Position numbers and translations under genes: made by a program. This document shows, piece by piece, positions 23,596-33,699 of a stretch of 64,000 bases of DNA. The stretch is from Isoetes taiwanensis. Lineage: Eukaryota > Streptophyta > Lycopodiopsida > Isoetales > Isoetaceae. The notes under the pieces were generated by a model that searched no databases, had not been told where the DNA came from, and was given only the letters and a program-made list of their open reading frames with translations. Location of the stretch: contig JAJEKV010000062.1 of the NCBI GenBank assembly GCA_021234155.1, forward strand, positions 1,718,602 through 1,782,601, given 5' to 3'. Within the stretch, counting starts at the first letter, position 1, and every line of letters starts with the position of its first letter.

Positions 23596-23868
23596 CATGT
23601 CAAGGGGCCAAACCGCCATGGACCAATTGAGACGGATCTGATCCATCAGAAGGTTCGAAAAGTACATGATCCACATCTCCCCAACCACTGGATAGGTGAG
23701 GCGTATCTCCGGTACGCCAAATCAGCATTTAAATGCCATCAGGATTGTATACTCTGTACTCCATTCCTTTGGGTCGCACGTGCTCTACATACCTAATGGG
23801 TTCGAGAAGTCTATATTGTTTGCCGCGAACAATATCAAGCCTGGTGGGTTGACAACCATTCAAGAGGG
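23596..23868 (-). pseudogene. Unknown frame upstream of Helitron protein, copy 1
   Basis: Counterpart of 26152-26424 with the same predicted protein, but interrupted here by an in-frame TAA in the middle (at the ATTTAAATG position) and changed near its end. See the copy 2 entry for the description. Confidence 0.5.
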
Positions 23869-23910
23869 TCACGCTCCAGGCTTACTCCCTTTTCAATTAT
23901 CCTATTCGTA

Positions 23911-23972
23911 TATATCTAAAGTGCCCCCTAAAATGAGCGAGCGATCTCATCCTAGTGGGCACTTTAGATACA
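23911..23972. repeat. Inverted repeat TATCTAAAGTGCCC / GGGCACTTTAGATA
   Basis: A 14-bp perfect arm pair, extended by CCTA/TAGT, around a loop of about 30 bp that includes GAGCGAGCGATCTC. It occurs again in unit 2 near 26473-26533. It sits between the coding part and the palindromic array and could be a small foldback insertion or a Helitron terminal hairpin. Confidence 0.7.
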
Positions 23973-24009
23973 ACAAGCAGGACAAACAAAAGAGACTAAG
24001 CCAGCCACT

Positions 24010-24455
24010 GAGTGCAAGCATTGAGACGTCCCAATCTTTGCTTTCACGCCTCTTTGGACAATGGAATTTAGCATGCAAACTAAGCTACATTGCCCAAAGA
24101 GGTGGGGAAAGAAAGAGTGGGAAGTCTCAATGCTTGAACTCATCATGAATTCCCAAATCGACCTGAGTGCAAGCATCGAGACTTCCCAAACCTTGCTTTC
24201 CCCCTCTTTGGACAATGGAACTTAGTATGTAAACTAAGCTACATTGCCCAAAGAGGAGCGGAAAGAAAGACTGGGAAGTCTCGATGCTTGAACTCATCGC
24301 GAATTCCCAAATCGACATGAGTGCAAGCATCGAGACTTCCCAAACCTTGCTTTCACCCCTCTTTCGAAATGGAACTTAGCATGTAAACTAAGCTACATTG
24401 CCCAAAGAGGAGGGGAAAGAAAGATTGGGAAGTCTCGATGCTTGAACTCATCAAT
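24010..24455. repeat. Three tandem 155-bp units, each an inverted repeat
   Basis: Units begin at 24010, 24165 and 24319 with GAGTGCAAGCAT. Within each, the left half (GCAAGCATCGAGACTTCCCA, later CCTCTTTGGACAATG, CTTAG) is mirrored by the right half (CTAAG, CATTGCCCAAAGAGG, TGGGAAGTCTCGATGCTTG), so each unit can fold into a hairpin with an arm of about 60 bp. Units differ by a few bases. Two such units occur in the duplicate (26571-26862). Confidence 0.9.
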
Positions 24456-25555
24456 CACTAACATCCAATGAACCCACAAAATCGCAAGCAACCACGAGCC
24501 TGATATCATCCGCGGCCTTGGCATTGCAACCTCACACTCCAGTCCTTTGGAACACGCATACACACAAAAATATTCAACCTACTACCTGCTACCCAAATCC
24601 TAGAATACTTAATACACCAGCAGACTCACCAACACAACCTTACTTATCACAATCCAAAAATACCATAACCTTACCAGGCAACGTAGATGACAGCCACCCA
24701 GCCACCCTCCCATGCATGGCACGCTCCCAAATCCACTCACGAAACCCTCTAAGCCGTCCCCTGCACATACAAAGTAACATCAACAGCAAACAAACTACTC
24801 AACATATATAAATAGTCCCCGTAAATTTAAGGCGTCACAAATTTAAGTAAATTTCAAGAAGTGCATAATTTTATGTACTTCAAGAACCATTGCACATACG
24901 AACCGTTAGGTTTTATGCCAAAATCTATATGATCTCATCAAGTAGCTACAAAACTATGACCAGGCATTGAAATTTGCTCCTTTACAACGATAGGAAGGCC
25001 ATGTTTTTGCAAAGCAAGGTCTCCAAACAGAAGTGGAGTGTATATTCATCACTCATACACTTTCGGATCTTAATCCCATCTCACATCTTTGCCCAATTAT
25101 AAATCCGCTAGTCAATTACACGGCTTCTTAGTCCGTTGCTTTCATTTTTGAACTTAAAAAATCAAGCAGAAATATCTATTCTCGCCACTCTTAAACTCAA
25201 CCGTGGTGTGAGCAATCGTGAAGACTGAAAGGTATTGTAAGCCAAATTTGCATACCATCTGCACCTATACTCATTTCGCCTCAATCTTCTAAGCTCATCA
25301 ACAAAGTATATCTAACTTACCAACTGCAAGCCCGACCCAGAGGCCTGCAGCCAGTCAGGGCCACTTCCCTTCACAATCTTCCACCAAGATATGTCGAAGG
25401 AGAGTCTCTCAGACTATCAGCATTTCTGCATTCTTTGTGCTGCAGCCTTTGTGCATTCTTGACTCATGAATCGAGAATCCCTCAACCAGCCAACAATCCA
25501 AAATGTAGACTCCCTATTCTCGCCTTGCGAGTCGAGAAATTCTCGACTCGCGAGA
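24456..25555. other. Non-coding part of duplication unit 1
   Basis: No gene seen. It contains CATATATAAATAG (about 24798-24812), a possible TATA element pointing either way, and ends in a cluster of CTCGACTCGCGA / GCGAGTCGAGAA palindromes (25480-25555). Confidence 0.5.
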
Positions 25556-25602
25556 CGCCCTAACTGAAGAAACCGCACCTCACGAAGCAAACGTGACCTA
25601 TA

Positions 25603-26127
25603 CTAATCCACCTGCGACATCTGCTGGTCATTATCAGGGAACCATCCCGCCGTCCCAGCTAGAAATATAAGCGGGTATTGCAAGGGTTCATACTGCCGAT
25701 CCAGTATATTCATAAAAACTGGTCGTTGATCTTGGTGAAGCCAAAGAACCGCTATTCTTGGATTAATTGTGACTGAGTTATTTGCATGCACTATGGCAGC
25801 AACTTCATCACTCGCAACTGGCCCATTCAATGTCAAGAACACGGACTCCAACCGCATTTGCTTCACTCGCCTTATCATATGACAGTAAGGATTAACAACC
25901 TCTAGAGTCGCCGCTATTCGCATCACCCATGCAACGGGCAATAACTTCCTTTCCGCAACCCGCTCTCTCTCACTCTTGTCATGAATATACCAATGCAATG
26001 ACTGGCCAAGTTTTGACGTAGGATGTATTTTATGGTATGTCCTACCCATCAAAGCAACTGAGGATGGCATCTCTAACTGCACAGTCCCGTCTCGACTTCC
26101 GTTGCTGCTTGCCTCTTTGCATGCCAC
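25603..26127 (-). pseudogene. Helitron N-terminal domain, copy 2
   Basis: 174 codons open, with only a few amino-acid differences from 23042-23566 (for example TSKLGQ for TSKPGQ and HDKSERE for HDNSERE). The start corresponds to the ATG of copy 1 at the same position. It has no Rep or helicase downstream: the duplication junction cuts it off at the end of the domain plus about 40 bp. It is therefore an orphan N-terminal domain, probably without function. Confidence 0.8.
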
Positions 26128-26151
26128 AAAATCTTGCTGATGAGAAGTAAT

Positions 26152-26424
26152 CTATGCATGCCAAGGGGCCAAACAGCCATGGACCAACTGGGACGGATCT
26201 GATCCATCAGAAGGTTCGAAAAGTACATGATCCACATCCCCCCAACCACTGGATAGGTGAGGCGTATCTCCGGTACGCCAAATCAGCATTTGAATGCCAT
26301 CAGGATTGTATACTCTGTACTCCATTCCTTTGGGTCGCACGTGCTCTACATATCTAATGGGTTCGAGAAGTCTATATTGTTTGCCGCGAACAATATCAAG
26401 CCTGGTGGGTTGACAACCATTCAA
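26152..26424 (-). CDS. Unknown reading frame upstream of Helitron protein, copy 2
   Basis: About 90 codons open on the minus strand without an ATG at its beginning; the open frame starts after a TAA 7 codons further up. It contains LDIVRGKQYRLLEPIRYVEH, RPKGMEYRVYNPDGIQ and SSGWGDVDHVLFEPSDG. The composition is protein-like and the frame is kept over 270 bp in this copy, so it was probably coding. It lies 25 bp upstream of the Helitron N-terminal ATG and may be a more N-terminal part of the same protein, separated by a stop, or a leader exon. I recognise no family. Confidence 0.35.
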   Translation of the reverse strand: MNGCQPTRLDIVRGKQYRLLEPIRYVEHVRPKGMEYRVYNPDGIQMLIWRTGDTPHLSSGWGDVDHVLFEPSDGSDPSQLVHGCLAPWHA

Positions 26425-26570
26425 GAGGGTTACGCTCCAGGCTTACTCCCTTTTCAATTATCCTGTTCGTATATATCTAAAGTGCCCCCTAAAATGAGCG
26501 AGCGATCTCATCCTAGTGGGCACTTTAGATACAACAAACAGGACAAACAAAAGAGACTAAGCCAGCCACT

Positions 26571-26862
26571 GAGTGCAAGCATTGAGACGTCCCAATCTTT
26601 GCTTTCACGCCTCTTTGGACAATGGAACTTAGCATGCAAACTAAGCTACATTGCCCAAAGAGGCGGGGAAAGAAAGAGTGGGAAGTCTCAATGCTTGAAC
26701 TCATCATGAATTCCCAAATCGACCTGAGTGCAAGCATCGAGACTTCCCAAACCTTGCTTTCACCCCTCTTTCGACAATGGAACTTAGCATGTAAACTAAG
26801 CTACATTGCCCAAAGAGGAGGGGAAAGAAAGATTGGGAAGTCTCGATGCTTGAACTCATCAA
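26571..26862. repeat. Two tandem 155-bp palindromic units
   Basis: Same units as 24010-24455, starting at 26571 and 26726. One unit fewer than in copy 1, so copy number changed after or during the duplication. Confidence 0.9.
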
Positions 26863-27854
26863 TCACTAACATCCAATGAACCCACAGAATCGCAAGCAAC
26901 CACGAGCCTGATATCATCCGCGGCCTTGGCATTGCAACCTCACACTCCAGTCCTTTGGAACACGCATACACACAAAAATATTCAACCTACTACCTGCTAC
27001 CCAAATCCTAGAATACTTAATACACCAGCAGACTCACCAACACAACCTTACTTATCACAATCCAAAAATACCATAACCTTACCAGGCAACGTAGATGACA
27101 GCCACCCAGCCACCCTCCCATGCATGACACGCTCCCAAATCCACTCACGAAACCCTCTAAGCCATCCCCTGCACATACAAAGTAACATCAACAGCAAACA
27201 AACTACTCAACATATATAAATAGTCCCCGTAAATTTAAGGCGTCACAAATTTAAGTAAATTTCAAGAAGTGCATAATTTTATGTACTTCAAGAACCATTG
27301 CACATACGAACCGTTAGGTTTTATGCCAAAATCTATATGATCTCATCAAGTAGCTACAAAACTATGACCAGGCATTGAAATTTGCTCCTTTACAATGATA
27401 GGAAGGCCATGTTTTTGCAAAGCAAGGTCTCCAAACAGAAGTGGAGTGTATATTCATCACTCATACACTTTCGGATCTTAATCCCATCTCACATCTTTGC
27501 CCAATTATAAATCCGCTAGTCAATTACACGGCTTCTTAGTCCGTTGCTTTCATCTTTGAACTTAAAAAATCAAGCAGAAATATCTATTCTCGCCACTCTT
27601 AAACTCAACCGTGGTGTGAGCAATCGTGAAGACTGAAAGGTATTGTAAGCCAAATTTGCATACCATCTGCACCCATACTCATTTCGCCTCAATTTTCTAA
27701 GCTCATCAACAAAGTATATCTAACTTACCAACTGCAAGCCCGACCCAGAGGCCTGCAGCCAGTCAGGGCCACTTCCCTTCACAATCTTCCACCAAGATAT
27801 GTCGAAGGAGAGTCTCTCAGACTATCAGCATTTCTGCATTCTTTGTGCTGCAGC

Positions 27855-28040
27855 CTTTGTGCATTCTTGACTCGCGAATCGAGAATCCCTCAACCAGCCA
27901 ACAATCCAAAATGTACACTCCCTATTCTCGCCTTGCGAGTCGAGAAATTCTCGACTCGCAAGTCGAGAAGAAGACCTGTACTTTCTTGATTGTTGGCAAG
28001 CTGAGGCATTCTTGACTCGCCCGTCGAGAAAGCCGGGCTG
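27855..28040. repeat. Cluster of short TTCTCGACTCGC-type palindromes
   Basis: At least four variants of TTCT(C/T)GACTCGC..GTCGAGAA in 180 bp. One is the near-perfect 25-bp palindrome GCGAGTCGAGAA-A-TTCTCGACTCGC (about 27935-27959), followed directly by AAGTCGAGAAG. The first variants also occur at 25455-25555. Confidence 0.8.
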
Positions 28041-28099
28041 ACTACCTGCAGGACTCTGGGTCGGGCTCGATACCTAAGTGCAAGGATTTGTAGCTTTCT

Positions 28100-28600
28100 C
28101 GATTCCCATCTCACATCTTTGCCCAATTATAAATCCGCTAGTCAATTACACGGCTTCTTAGTCCGTTGCTTTCATCTTTGAACTTAAAAAATCATTGAAC
28201 CATCTCCACCTATACTCGTTTCGCCTCAATCTTCTAACATCATCAGCAAAGTATATATAACTTGAATCAATCTGTACTCTAGACCTTGGCATTACAACCT
28301 CACACTCCAGTCCTTTCAAACACGCATACACACACAAATATCCAACCTACTACCTGCTACCCAAATCCTAGAATGTTTAACACACCAGCAAACTCACCAG
28401 GACAACCTTCCTCATGACAATCCAAAAATACCATGACCTTACCAACCAATGTAAATAACAGCCACCTTCCACTGCAGGTCACGCTTCCAGTACCACTCAC
28501 GAAACCTTATTCTCGAATCCGTACCCTACACATACAAAGCGACACCAACATCAAACAAACTGCTCAATATATAAATAATCCCCTTAAATTTAAGCCCTCA
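28100..28600. repeat. Third, diverged and rearranged piece of the duplicated non-coding part
   Basis: 28103-28194 matches 25075-25167 and 27482-27573. 28285-28575 matches 24520-24820 at lower identity, in the reversed relative order. It is older than the two-unit duplication. Confidence 0.75.
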
Positions 28601-30098
28601 CAATTTTATAACTAAGTTTCAAACTTTCACTACTTCCAAATAATCTGCATAAACTCTCATATAATCCTTCGAATCTGGTAACTAGATCAATTCTATAATT
28701 AAGTTTCAAACTTTCACTACTTCCAAATATACGAGAATATTAAACAGGACAACTTGACAACCATATGAAAGAAATCCGTAATCAACATGGGAAGTTTCAC
28801 GATTACTCAATCAGACTCCGTAAGGAAGTACTTACAAACACACCAGATTCACTTCTGCACAATTCCCTCTTTTTCTTCCCATTTCATATGAAAATGTGAT
28901 ACAACAGCACCAACATATTTTTTTGGCATCATAGTATATGGCCACCCATATATCCAACACATCTGCCTACACTAATTCTTCCCAGGAAACACTATGCACT
29001 CGAATTAGAAGATAGCATGTGCCTGAAGATCATTACTCCTTTGTAATCTGCATAAACTCTCATATAATCCTTCGAATCTAGTAAGTAGATCATCTCAATA
29101 CTCCTTAATTGAATTTTGTTGATCATCAGCTGCATGTCCACAATTTCAATGCAATCTTACCAACAACTTTCTTACTCTTTAGCATTCACAAATTTAACTA
29201 ACTTTCAAGCTTCCTACAATGTCATCTACCCCACTAGTCTATATTTCTATGCCATGCTACTGCTAATTTCATCCTGAACTCCAACAAACTTCAATTCAAG
29301 TCACAAACCTTCAATCGCCAAAATGCGAAGACCTTCAATCACCACAACAGAGTTATCACAAAAGAGCCCAACAAAACCCTGGAACACTAAAACACACACC
29401 CATTTAAGAAGCCACAACCTTGCTTACCTCATTCCCCTTCCACCCACGCACATGACCACATTTAACACCATATGCCTCTCAGACCACCATAACTAAAACC
29501 TGGAGATCACAATCTAGGAACACAGAGTGCTCAGAATACTGAGGAGGAACAATGCACAGCAAGTACCACGAAACTTTCACTCCTCGTTCCTTGTCCCCTA
29601 ACCTCGAACTTCATCTTCAACGATCGAGATGAAAAGCCCCAAATTGACATCCAATCTCAACGGCCAATATCAAAACCCCTCTTTGGGTCCCCTGCTCAAA
29701 CACCCCATACATCCCCTGCTCAGAACCAACCGCCAAGATTTACTTCAATGTTTTCATCCAACGGTTCGCAACTATGGCCTATGCCCCCATACACCTGCAA
29801 CACATGATGCATACATAAATCCCCCATGACCTGTCATCATCTGGACCATTGGCTCTTAACCAGACGACGGGGATTCAAGGGGGTCCATGGGGTATGCATG
29901 CACATTGGGTTGTGCATGAGGGGGCATAACAAACCCCCCGCATGCGATATCTTATCTTATATATAGATGTTATGGGGTAAGTAGTGCATCGCGCCCTAAA
30001 TTGGGCGGTTGAGATTTAACCTAGCAGGTGAACGGCCCAGATAGCCCGTAAATTTTAAGCCGAACCTTTTGTGGCCGGACAGGGGAAGTCCGGCAGCC
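28601..30098. other. Intergenic upstream of the gene-fragment cluster
   Basis: 28617-28740 has a direct repeat of TTTCAAACTTTCACTACTTCC. A block starting TCTGCATAAACTCTCATATA recurs at about 29047. G/C rises from 29820 on. At 29950-29985 an AT-rich palindromic stretch (GATATCTTATCTTATATATA) precedes a motif AACGGCCCAGAT, a pattern often seen near Helitron or MULE ends. No gene before 30099. Confidence 0.5.
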
Positions 30099-30629
30099 AT
30101 GACAGACGCCGCCCCTTTGCCTCCCCAATCTAAGGTAATCCATTTGTTTCTCCAAAGCTCTTCATCATCTACTGCATAATCGTTTGTTTTTGCTATTAGA
30201 TTTTATGTTCGATTTGCATTCCGATTGATGCGTCCAATTTCGTGAATGGCAGGACAAATATTTGGCGTATTTCGTATGCTGGCTGCTAGGACTCGGCTCT
30301 CTGGTCACTTGGAACAGCATGCTAACTGTGGAGGATTATTACGTCAAAGTGTTTCCGGTATGCACTTTTTTGGATTCTTGATTTAGGGTGAGACGCATCA
30401 CTTCAGAGGTATTTTACAGTGGGTTTTCCTGGAGCTTCAAGGGATTGGAAGGCAGATCCTGCAGAAATGGAAAGAGTGGAAGAATTTAAGGTTGGAGACT
30501 GGGTTAGAATACGCCCCTCTTACTTCAGCAAAGCATGGGTTGGGTCCAGTAACTCCAGGTAGCATTGGCGTTGTCTATAGCATAAGCCCAGACAATAGTC
30601 TGCTTCTTGACTTTGGTGGATCTGTGTAA
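30099..30629 (+). CDS. Chimeric reading frame: ENT exons 1-2 joined to a KEG fragment
   Basis: Exon 1 (30099-30134) codes MTDAAPLPPQSK and ends at GTAATC. Exon 2 (30253-30357), after an AG acceptor, codes DKYLAYFVCWLLGLGSLVTW and on to EDYYVKVFP, ending at GTATGC. This is the N-terminus and first membrane helix of plant equilibrative nucleoside transporters. The next acceptor, TTTTACAG (ends 30419), leads in phase 0 into an open frame of 69 codons ending at TAA (30627-30629), made of KEG-derived sequence (next entry). Spliced this way the product would be 116 residues with one membrane segment. Splice sites and frame are seen; expression is not known. The other ten ENT helices are absent. Most likely it is a captured-fragment chimera within a mobile element. 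Confidence 0.6.
30420..30629 (+). pseudogene. KEG (KEEP ON GOING) E3 ligase repeat fragment
   Basis: One KEG-specific repeat (HERC2-like, 'F.VGDWVR.K....P..GW' type) is covered. From 30422 the native frame reads GFPGASRDWKADPAEMERV, then EEFKVGDWVRIRPS. A loss of two bases in a CT run near 30515 shifts the frame, and the match goes on as LTSAKHGLGPVTPGSIGVVY, then SPDNSLLLDFGG. KEG is a large plant RING/kinase/ankyrin protein acting in ABA signalling and vesicle traffic; nothing else of it is seen here. The fragment stands 62 bp after ENT exon 2, so two unrelated genes are fused in a very small space. Confidence 0.85.
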
Positions 30630-31892
30630 ATTACATCTTTTGGATGCATACCTCTGCAATTCTCAGAAGGTCCAATGTGAATTCTAATTGTGTGCACTTG
30701 AAAATGCAAGTGCAGATGGGGGTACTTCCATGTGTTGGTCAATGATTATACCCAGTGAGACATGCACGCAGTGGGAGGCAGTTCAAAATGATCACCAGCC
30801 TTGCTCCATCTTGCTTTCCAAAGCCCTGGATTGGTTCTTTTCTGAACATGGCCGTAATAGCCATTGTGAGAATATTATGACATGCAGTTAAATGCAAATT
30901 AGACAATAGCAGAGACTGCTGAAGCAGTTTGCAAGCAGATATGCATGCAATTCATATGGCTATATGCCTTGGCCGCTAGAAAGAAGGGGCTTTTATAAAA
31001 AGATACGACAACCATTTTTCTGCTCTACGCCAGATCATGGCTCATTGGATGAACCTGGTTCTAGGTTTGTATATGAATCTTATGATTTGGGCTTCCTTAC
31101 ATTTTTTCCGATTGACTTTGAGGCTTCTTGGTAAATAAAATCTTGATGATCATTTTTATTTAATAAGGTTGTGTGAAGGCTGAGTGCTGAAAAATATAAA
31201 TGGAGTTGTAATTTATAAATAACCCACTGAAGATAAACAGTTCAAAATTTCTACCTAAATCGGTGGTATCTGTATGTGTTTGTTCTGCCATGATTCAACC
31301 TGGCTTATTCTAGAATATGTAGCTAAATCAGTGGTATCTGTATGTTTGTTTTGCTAAAATTCAACTTGGTTTATCTATAATCCGTATGCTTTCCATGTCT
31401 CTATTCTAGGTTAAGCAATCTGCTTATTTTGCACTGATCTCAGGGCAATTGCAGTTTTGTTTTGAGATTTGAATATGGATCTAATATCTTCGTTGGCCAT
31501 GCCCATTATTGTTGGCTTTATAAGCTTTTGTGTTTTGTCATTTGAGACTGGTAAATGGAGTCTAAGGTAAATATTTAAGCATTGAACATGTTTCAATTTT
31601 GCAGGAATAGGACATTAGAATGTCCCTGTGCATCCATGGCATCATGACAAGAACATTTCAAGCTCATCTGGTCTGTATAAGTTGTTCAGATTGAAGGTTT
31701 TGCTGCTTAATCTCAGAAATCTTCTCATAAGCCAAGTATTTGCTTGAACTAAGACTTGATTTTGGAGAGATGAAAATGGTTTTTACAAGTTGTGCCAAGC
31801 CGTGCAATCGCTCACAGTCTTTGCCATGGAAAAGGGGGAATTGAATGATCGTTTTATTAATCTTTGGGATCTAATGTGGTTTGCCTGCACAG
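30630..31892. other. Intron-like or filler sequence within the gene-fragment cluster
   Basis: AT-rich. 31257-31323 and 31324-31385 are tandem copies of a unit of about 65 bp (AAATC(G/A)GTGGTATCTGTATG). A 67-codon frame at 30688-30891 has no match I know. Confidence 0.5.
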
Positions 31893-32291
31893 TCTTTGCC
31901 AGCATGTTGCCATGTTCTTGAAGAAGTCTGGTGCATTTACGTGAATCCACGTTATCCACTTCGGCGGCTTAACCCATTTCTACTAGAGGGATTTACAAAC
32001 TGTTATTGGAAATTTGAAGATGGTAAACCTACTATTTGTTGTACTATGCAAGATTATATGTCATTCAAGATGGATCTTGCATGCCCAATCTGTGTGGTAA
32101 GTTGCAAATTTTAGTATAAGTTCTCAGGTTTTATGTGATAGTAAACATGTTGCACTTTTTTACTGCAGGAGACAGTGTTTGATCCAATTGCAAGTGTTCG
32201 ATCCAAATGCAACCTAGAACTTTATAGATTGGAAAAAAAATCTTCACACCTTTCCTTACATGAAATTCATGAACTGGACAGGCTTACTTAA
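31893..32291 (+). pseudogene. NLA/BAH1-type E3 ubiquitin ligase exon fragments
   Basis: Exon A (31893-32096, 68 codons, phase 0, acceptor CTGCACAG, donor GTAAGT) includes FEDGKPTICCTMQDYMSF and KMDLACPICV. Exon B begins after CTGCAG at 32169 with ETVFDPIA. Together they match the region of SPX-RING proteins (NLA, BAH1) where a 'KPTL.C...S....DLTCPICL-ETVFDPV' segment enters the RING finger. NLA-type proteins ubiquitinate phosphate and nitrate transporters. After ETVFDPIA the family would continue with the Cys/His ligands (CGH.FC); here that is absent, replaced by a charged 30-residue tail to a TAA at 32289. So the RING is cut after its first CxxC. It is a third unrelated host gene in the cluster. 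Confidence 0.65.
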
Positions 32292-32377
32292 ACTATATAG
32301 CTGCACTGGCATTTTCTATGGAGTATTCTGTTTCGAGGATTAAAATTGTGGATTGTTTGCCTTGGTTTTTTTTTTAG

Positions 32378-32656
32378 CAAGGCCAACGGCCATCTTTTAG
32401 GGAAAATGATTGGGTTATTCTTGCAGATGTCTCACTCAAAAGATCTGGAACAAAACCCAATTCATGGGTGCAACCAAGGCCAAGATATTTTGCTTTCAAT
32501 GGGACGGTATATTTTTTGGTTGTAGCGACGTGTGATATTTACTTCATAAATTCTTGCTCTGATACAACTCTCACCCGCTTTGGTACGATCTCATTCATCA
32601 AGTCTCATTTCACAACTCTGAAATTCAGATGTGGTACTTCCAAAATGCATGCGTAA
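32378..32656 (+). CDS. Possible further exon, unknown protein
   Basis: After a strong pyrimidine tract and TTTAG acceptor (32377) a frame is open for 92 codons: QGQRPSFRENDWVILADVSL, then SWVQPRPRYFAFNGTVYFLV, then a Ser/Thr-rich end. Composition and the good acceptor suggest an exon, perhaps another captured piece. I recognise no family. Confidence 0.35.
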   Translation, partial: QGQRPSFRENDWVILADVSLKRSGTKPNSWVQPRPRYFAFNGTVYFLVVATCDIYFINSCSDTTLTRFGTISFIKSHFTTLKFRCGTSKMHA

Positions 32657-33484
32657 TTTTGTTCCTTCTTTGTACCTTTATGGTTGTACCTGGGTCAGAT
32701 GTATATGCAGTTTATACATCTGTGTAGACATGGTACATCAGCATCTCCGCTTTCTTTTGCCATGCTTTACTGCTAACAAAACTATGTAATTCCAAACACA
32801 ACTCTGGTCTACTAATAATCATAGTTTTCCGTGGATGCCAACCATTTTACAGTGGTACTTAAAATGTCTATATTGCAAATATATAAGAGCCAAACTATTA
32901 GTGTTACATCTATGTTGTTGTAAAATGTCTAGATTGCAAATATATAAGAGCCAAACTATTAGTGTTACATCTATGTTGTTGTTAAATGCACCTGTAGAGT
33001 TGTGCGTAACATTCTTAGGTTCCTTGGATACGTTGGATAATAATACGTTAACACATGGTTTAGTCAATCTGATATAGACATGTATGATATACAATGTTCT
33101 CTCCCACAATTATGGTTTTTGAAACATCAACTACCCTTGCCCAATGGTAATATTGCAAGTGTAATTTTGAACTTGGTGTTCCTACTTTTCATTGACGTTC
33201 CTACTTAAGCAAGATTTGTTCTCTTATCCTTTGTATGCAAACTACCCTTCAATTCTTCGCTTTGCGACATGATTTTATTTGTATTATTATTGACATGTAC
33301 AACTAATGCCTGGCATAACGATATACCTTCGGAAACAAAGGATAAATGCCCAATTAATTTATTATTCACGATGATTTTATTTGTACTACTACTATTGTAT
33401 TCCACCTACATGTGCCCGGCATTTCTAAGCACACGTTTTAGAGTAGAATGCCAGTTGCAAAATATTGGGACAAGGCACCATTTG
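32657..33484. other. Intergenic with a 63-bp tandem duplication (32862-32990)
   Basis: The unit TGCAAATATATAAGAGCCAA plus flanks occurs twice in tandem. A looser repeat, ATGATTTTATTTGTA, is at 33269 and 33370. No gene. Confidence 0.6.
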
Positions 33485-33498
33485 TGGTAGTGGATTTT
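33485..33498. repeat. Left target-site duplication of the LINE
   Basis: TGGTAGTGGATTTT, identical to 39942-39955. Its last bases merge with the poly-T. Confidence 0.85.
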
Positions 33499-33699
33499 TT
33501 TTTTTTTTTGAGGGTAAGAGTGTGTTTTTTGTTATTAATAATAGTAATAAAAATACAGAGAGTCCCCAATGGGGCAAATAGGAAGCATTAGGGCTATTAT
33601 ATGGGTTCTCTATGCATCATGATGTGCGTACTAAGGGAAGTCCTATTCCACAACAGCATAATGGTAGAGAGACCCTATCTGGTCAGTTACTCAGATTGC

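Larger units (their letters stand above)
18240..23900 (-). mobile_element. Helitron (rolling-circle DNA transposon), Rep/helicase plus RPA
   Basis: The order on the minus strand is the Rep/helicase N-terminus (23566), Rep core, PIF1-type helicase, then RPA1-like, which is the usual plan of autonomous plant Helitrons. The termini (TC at the 5' end; hairpin and CTRR at the 3' end) could not be placed, so these limits cover only recognisable coding parts; the element may extend down to about 16.7 kb. The upstream end was copied in tandem (22995-27960), which puts the true 5' end in doubt. Several frame breaks and altered catalytic motifs mean it cannot move by itself now. Confidence 0.85.
22995..25555. 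repeat. Head-to-tail duplication, unit 1 (2.56 kb)
   Basis: Starts near CCTAACTGAAGAAACCGC and ends at CTCGACTCGCGA, where unit 2 begins at once with GACGCCCTAACTG. It includes the Helitron N-terminal frame, a second small frame, the palindromic 155-bp array and about 1 kb of non-coding sequence. It is nearly identical to unit 2. The length difference is explained by three rather than two palindromic units. Confidence 0.9.
25556..27960. repeat. Head-to-tail duplication, unit 2 (2.40 kb)
   Basis: Second unit, directly abutting unit 1. Coding and non-coding parts are equally similar, which points to a recent event that copied this end of the Helitron together with flanking sequence. Its right end continues into further GAGTCGAGAA-type palindromes. 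Confidence 0.9.

Noticed and set aside
24010-24455. CRISPR-like array
   Set aside because: Units of 155 bp abut without unique spacers and are internal palindromes; the DNA is eukaryotic.
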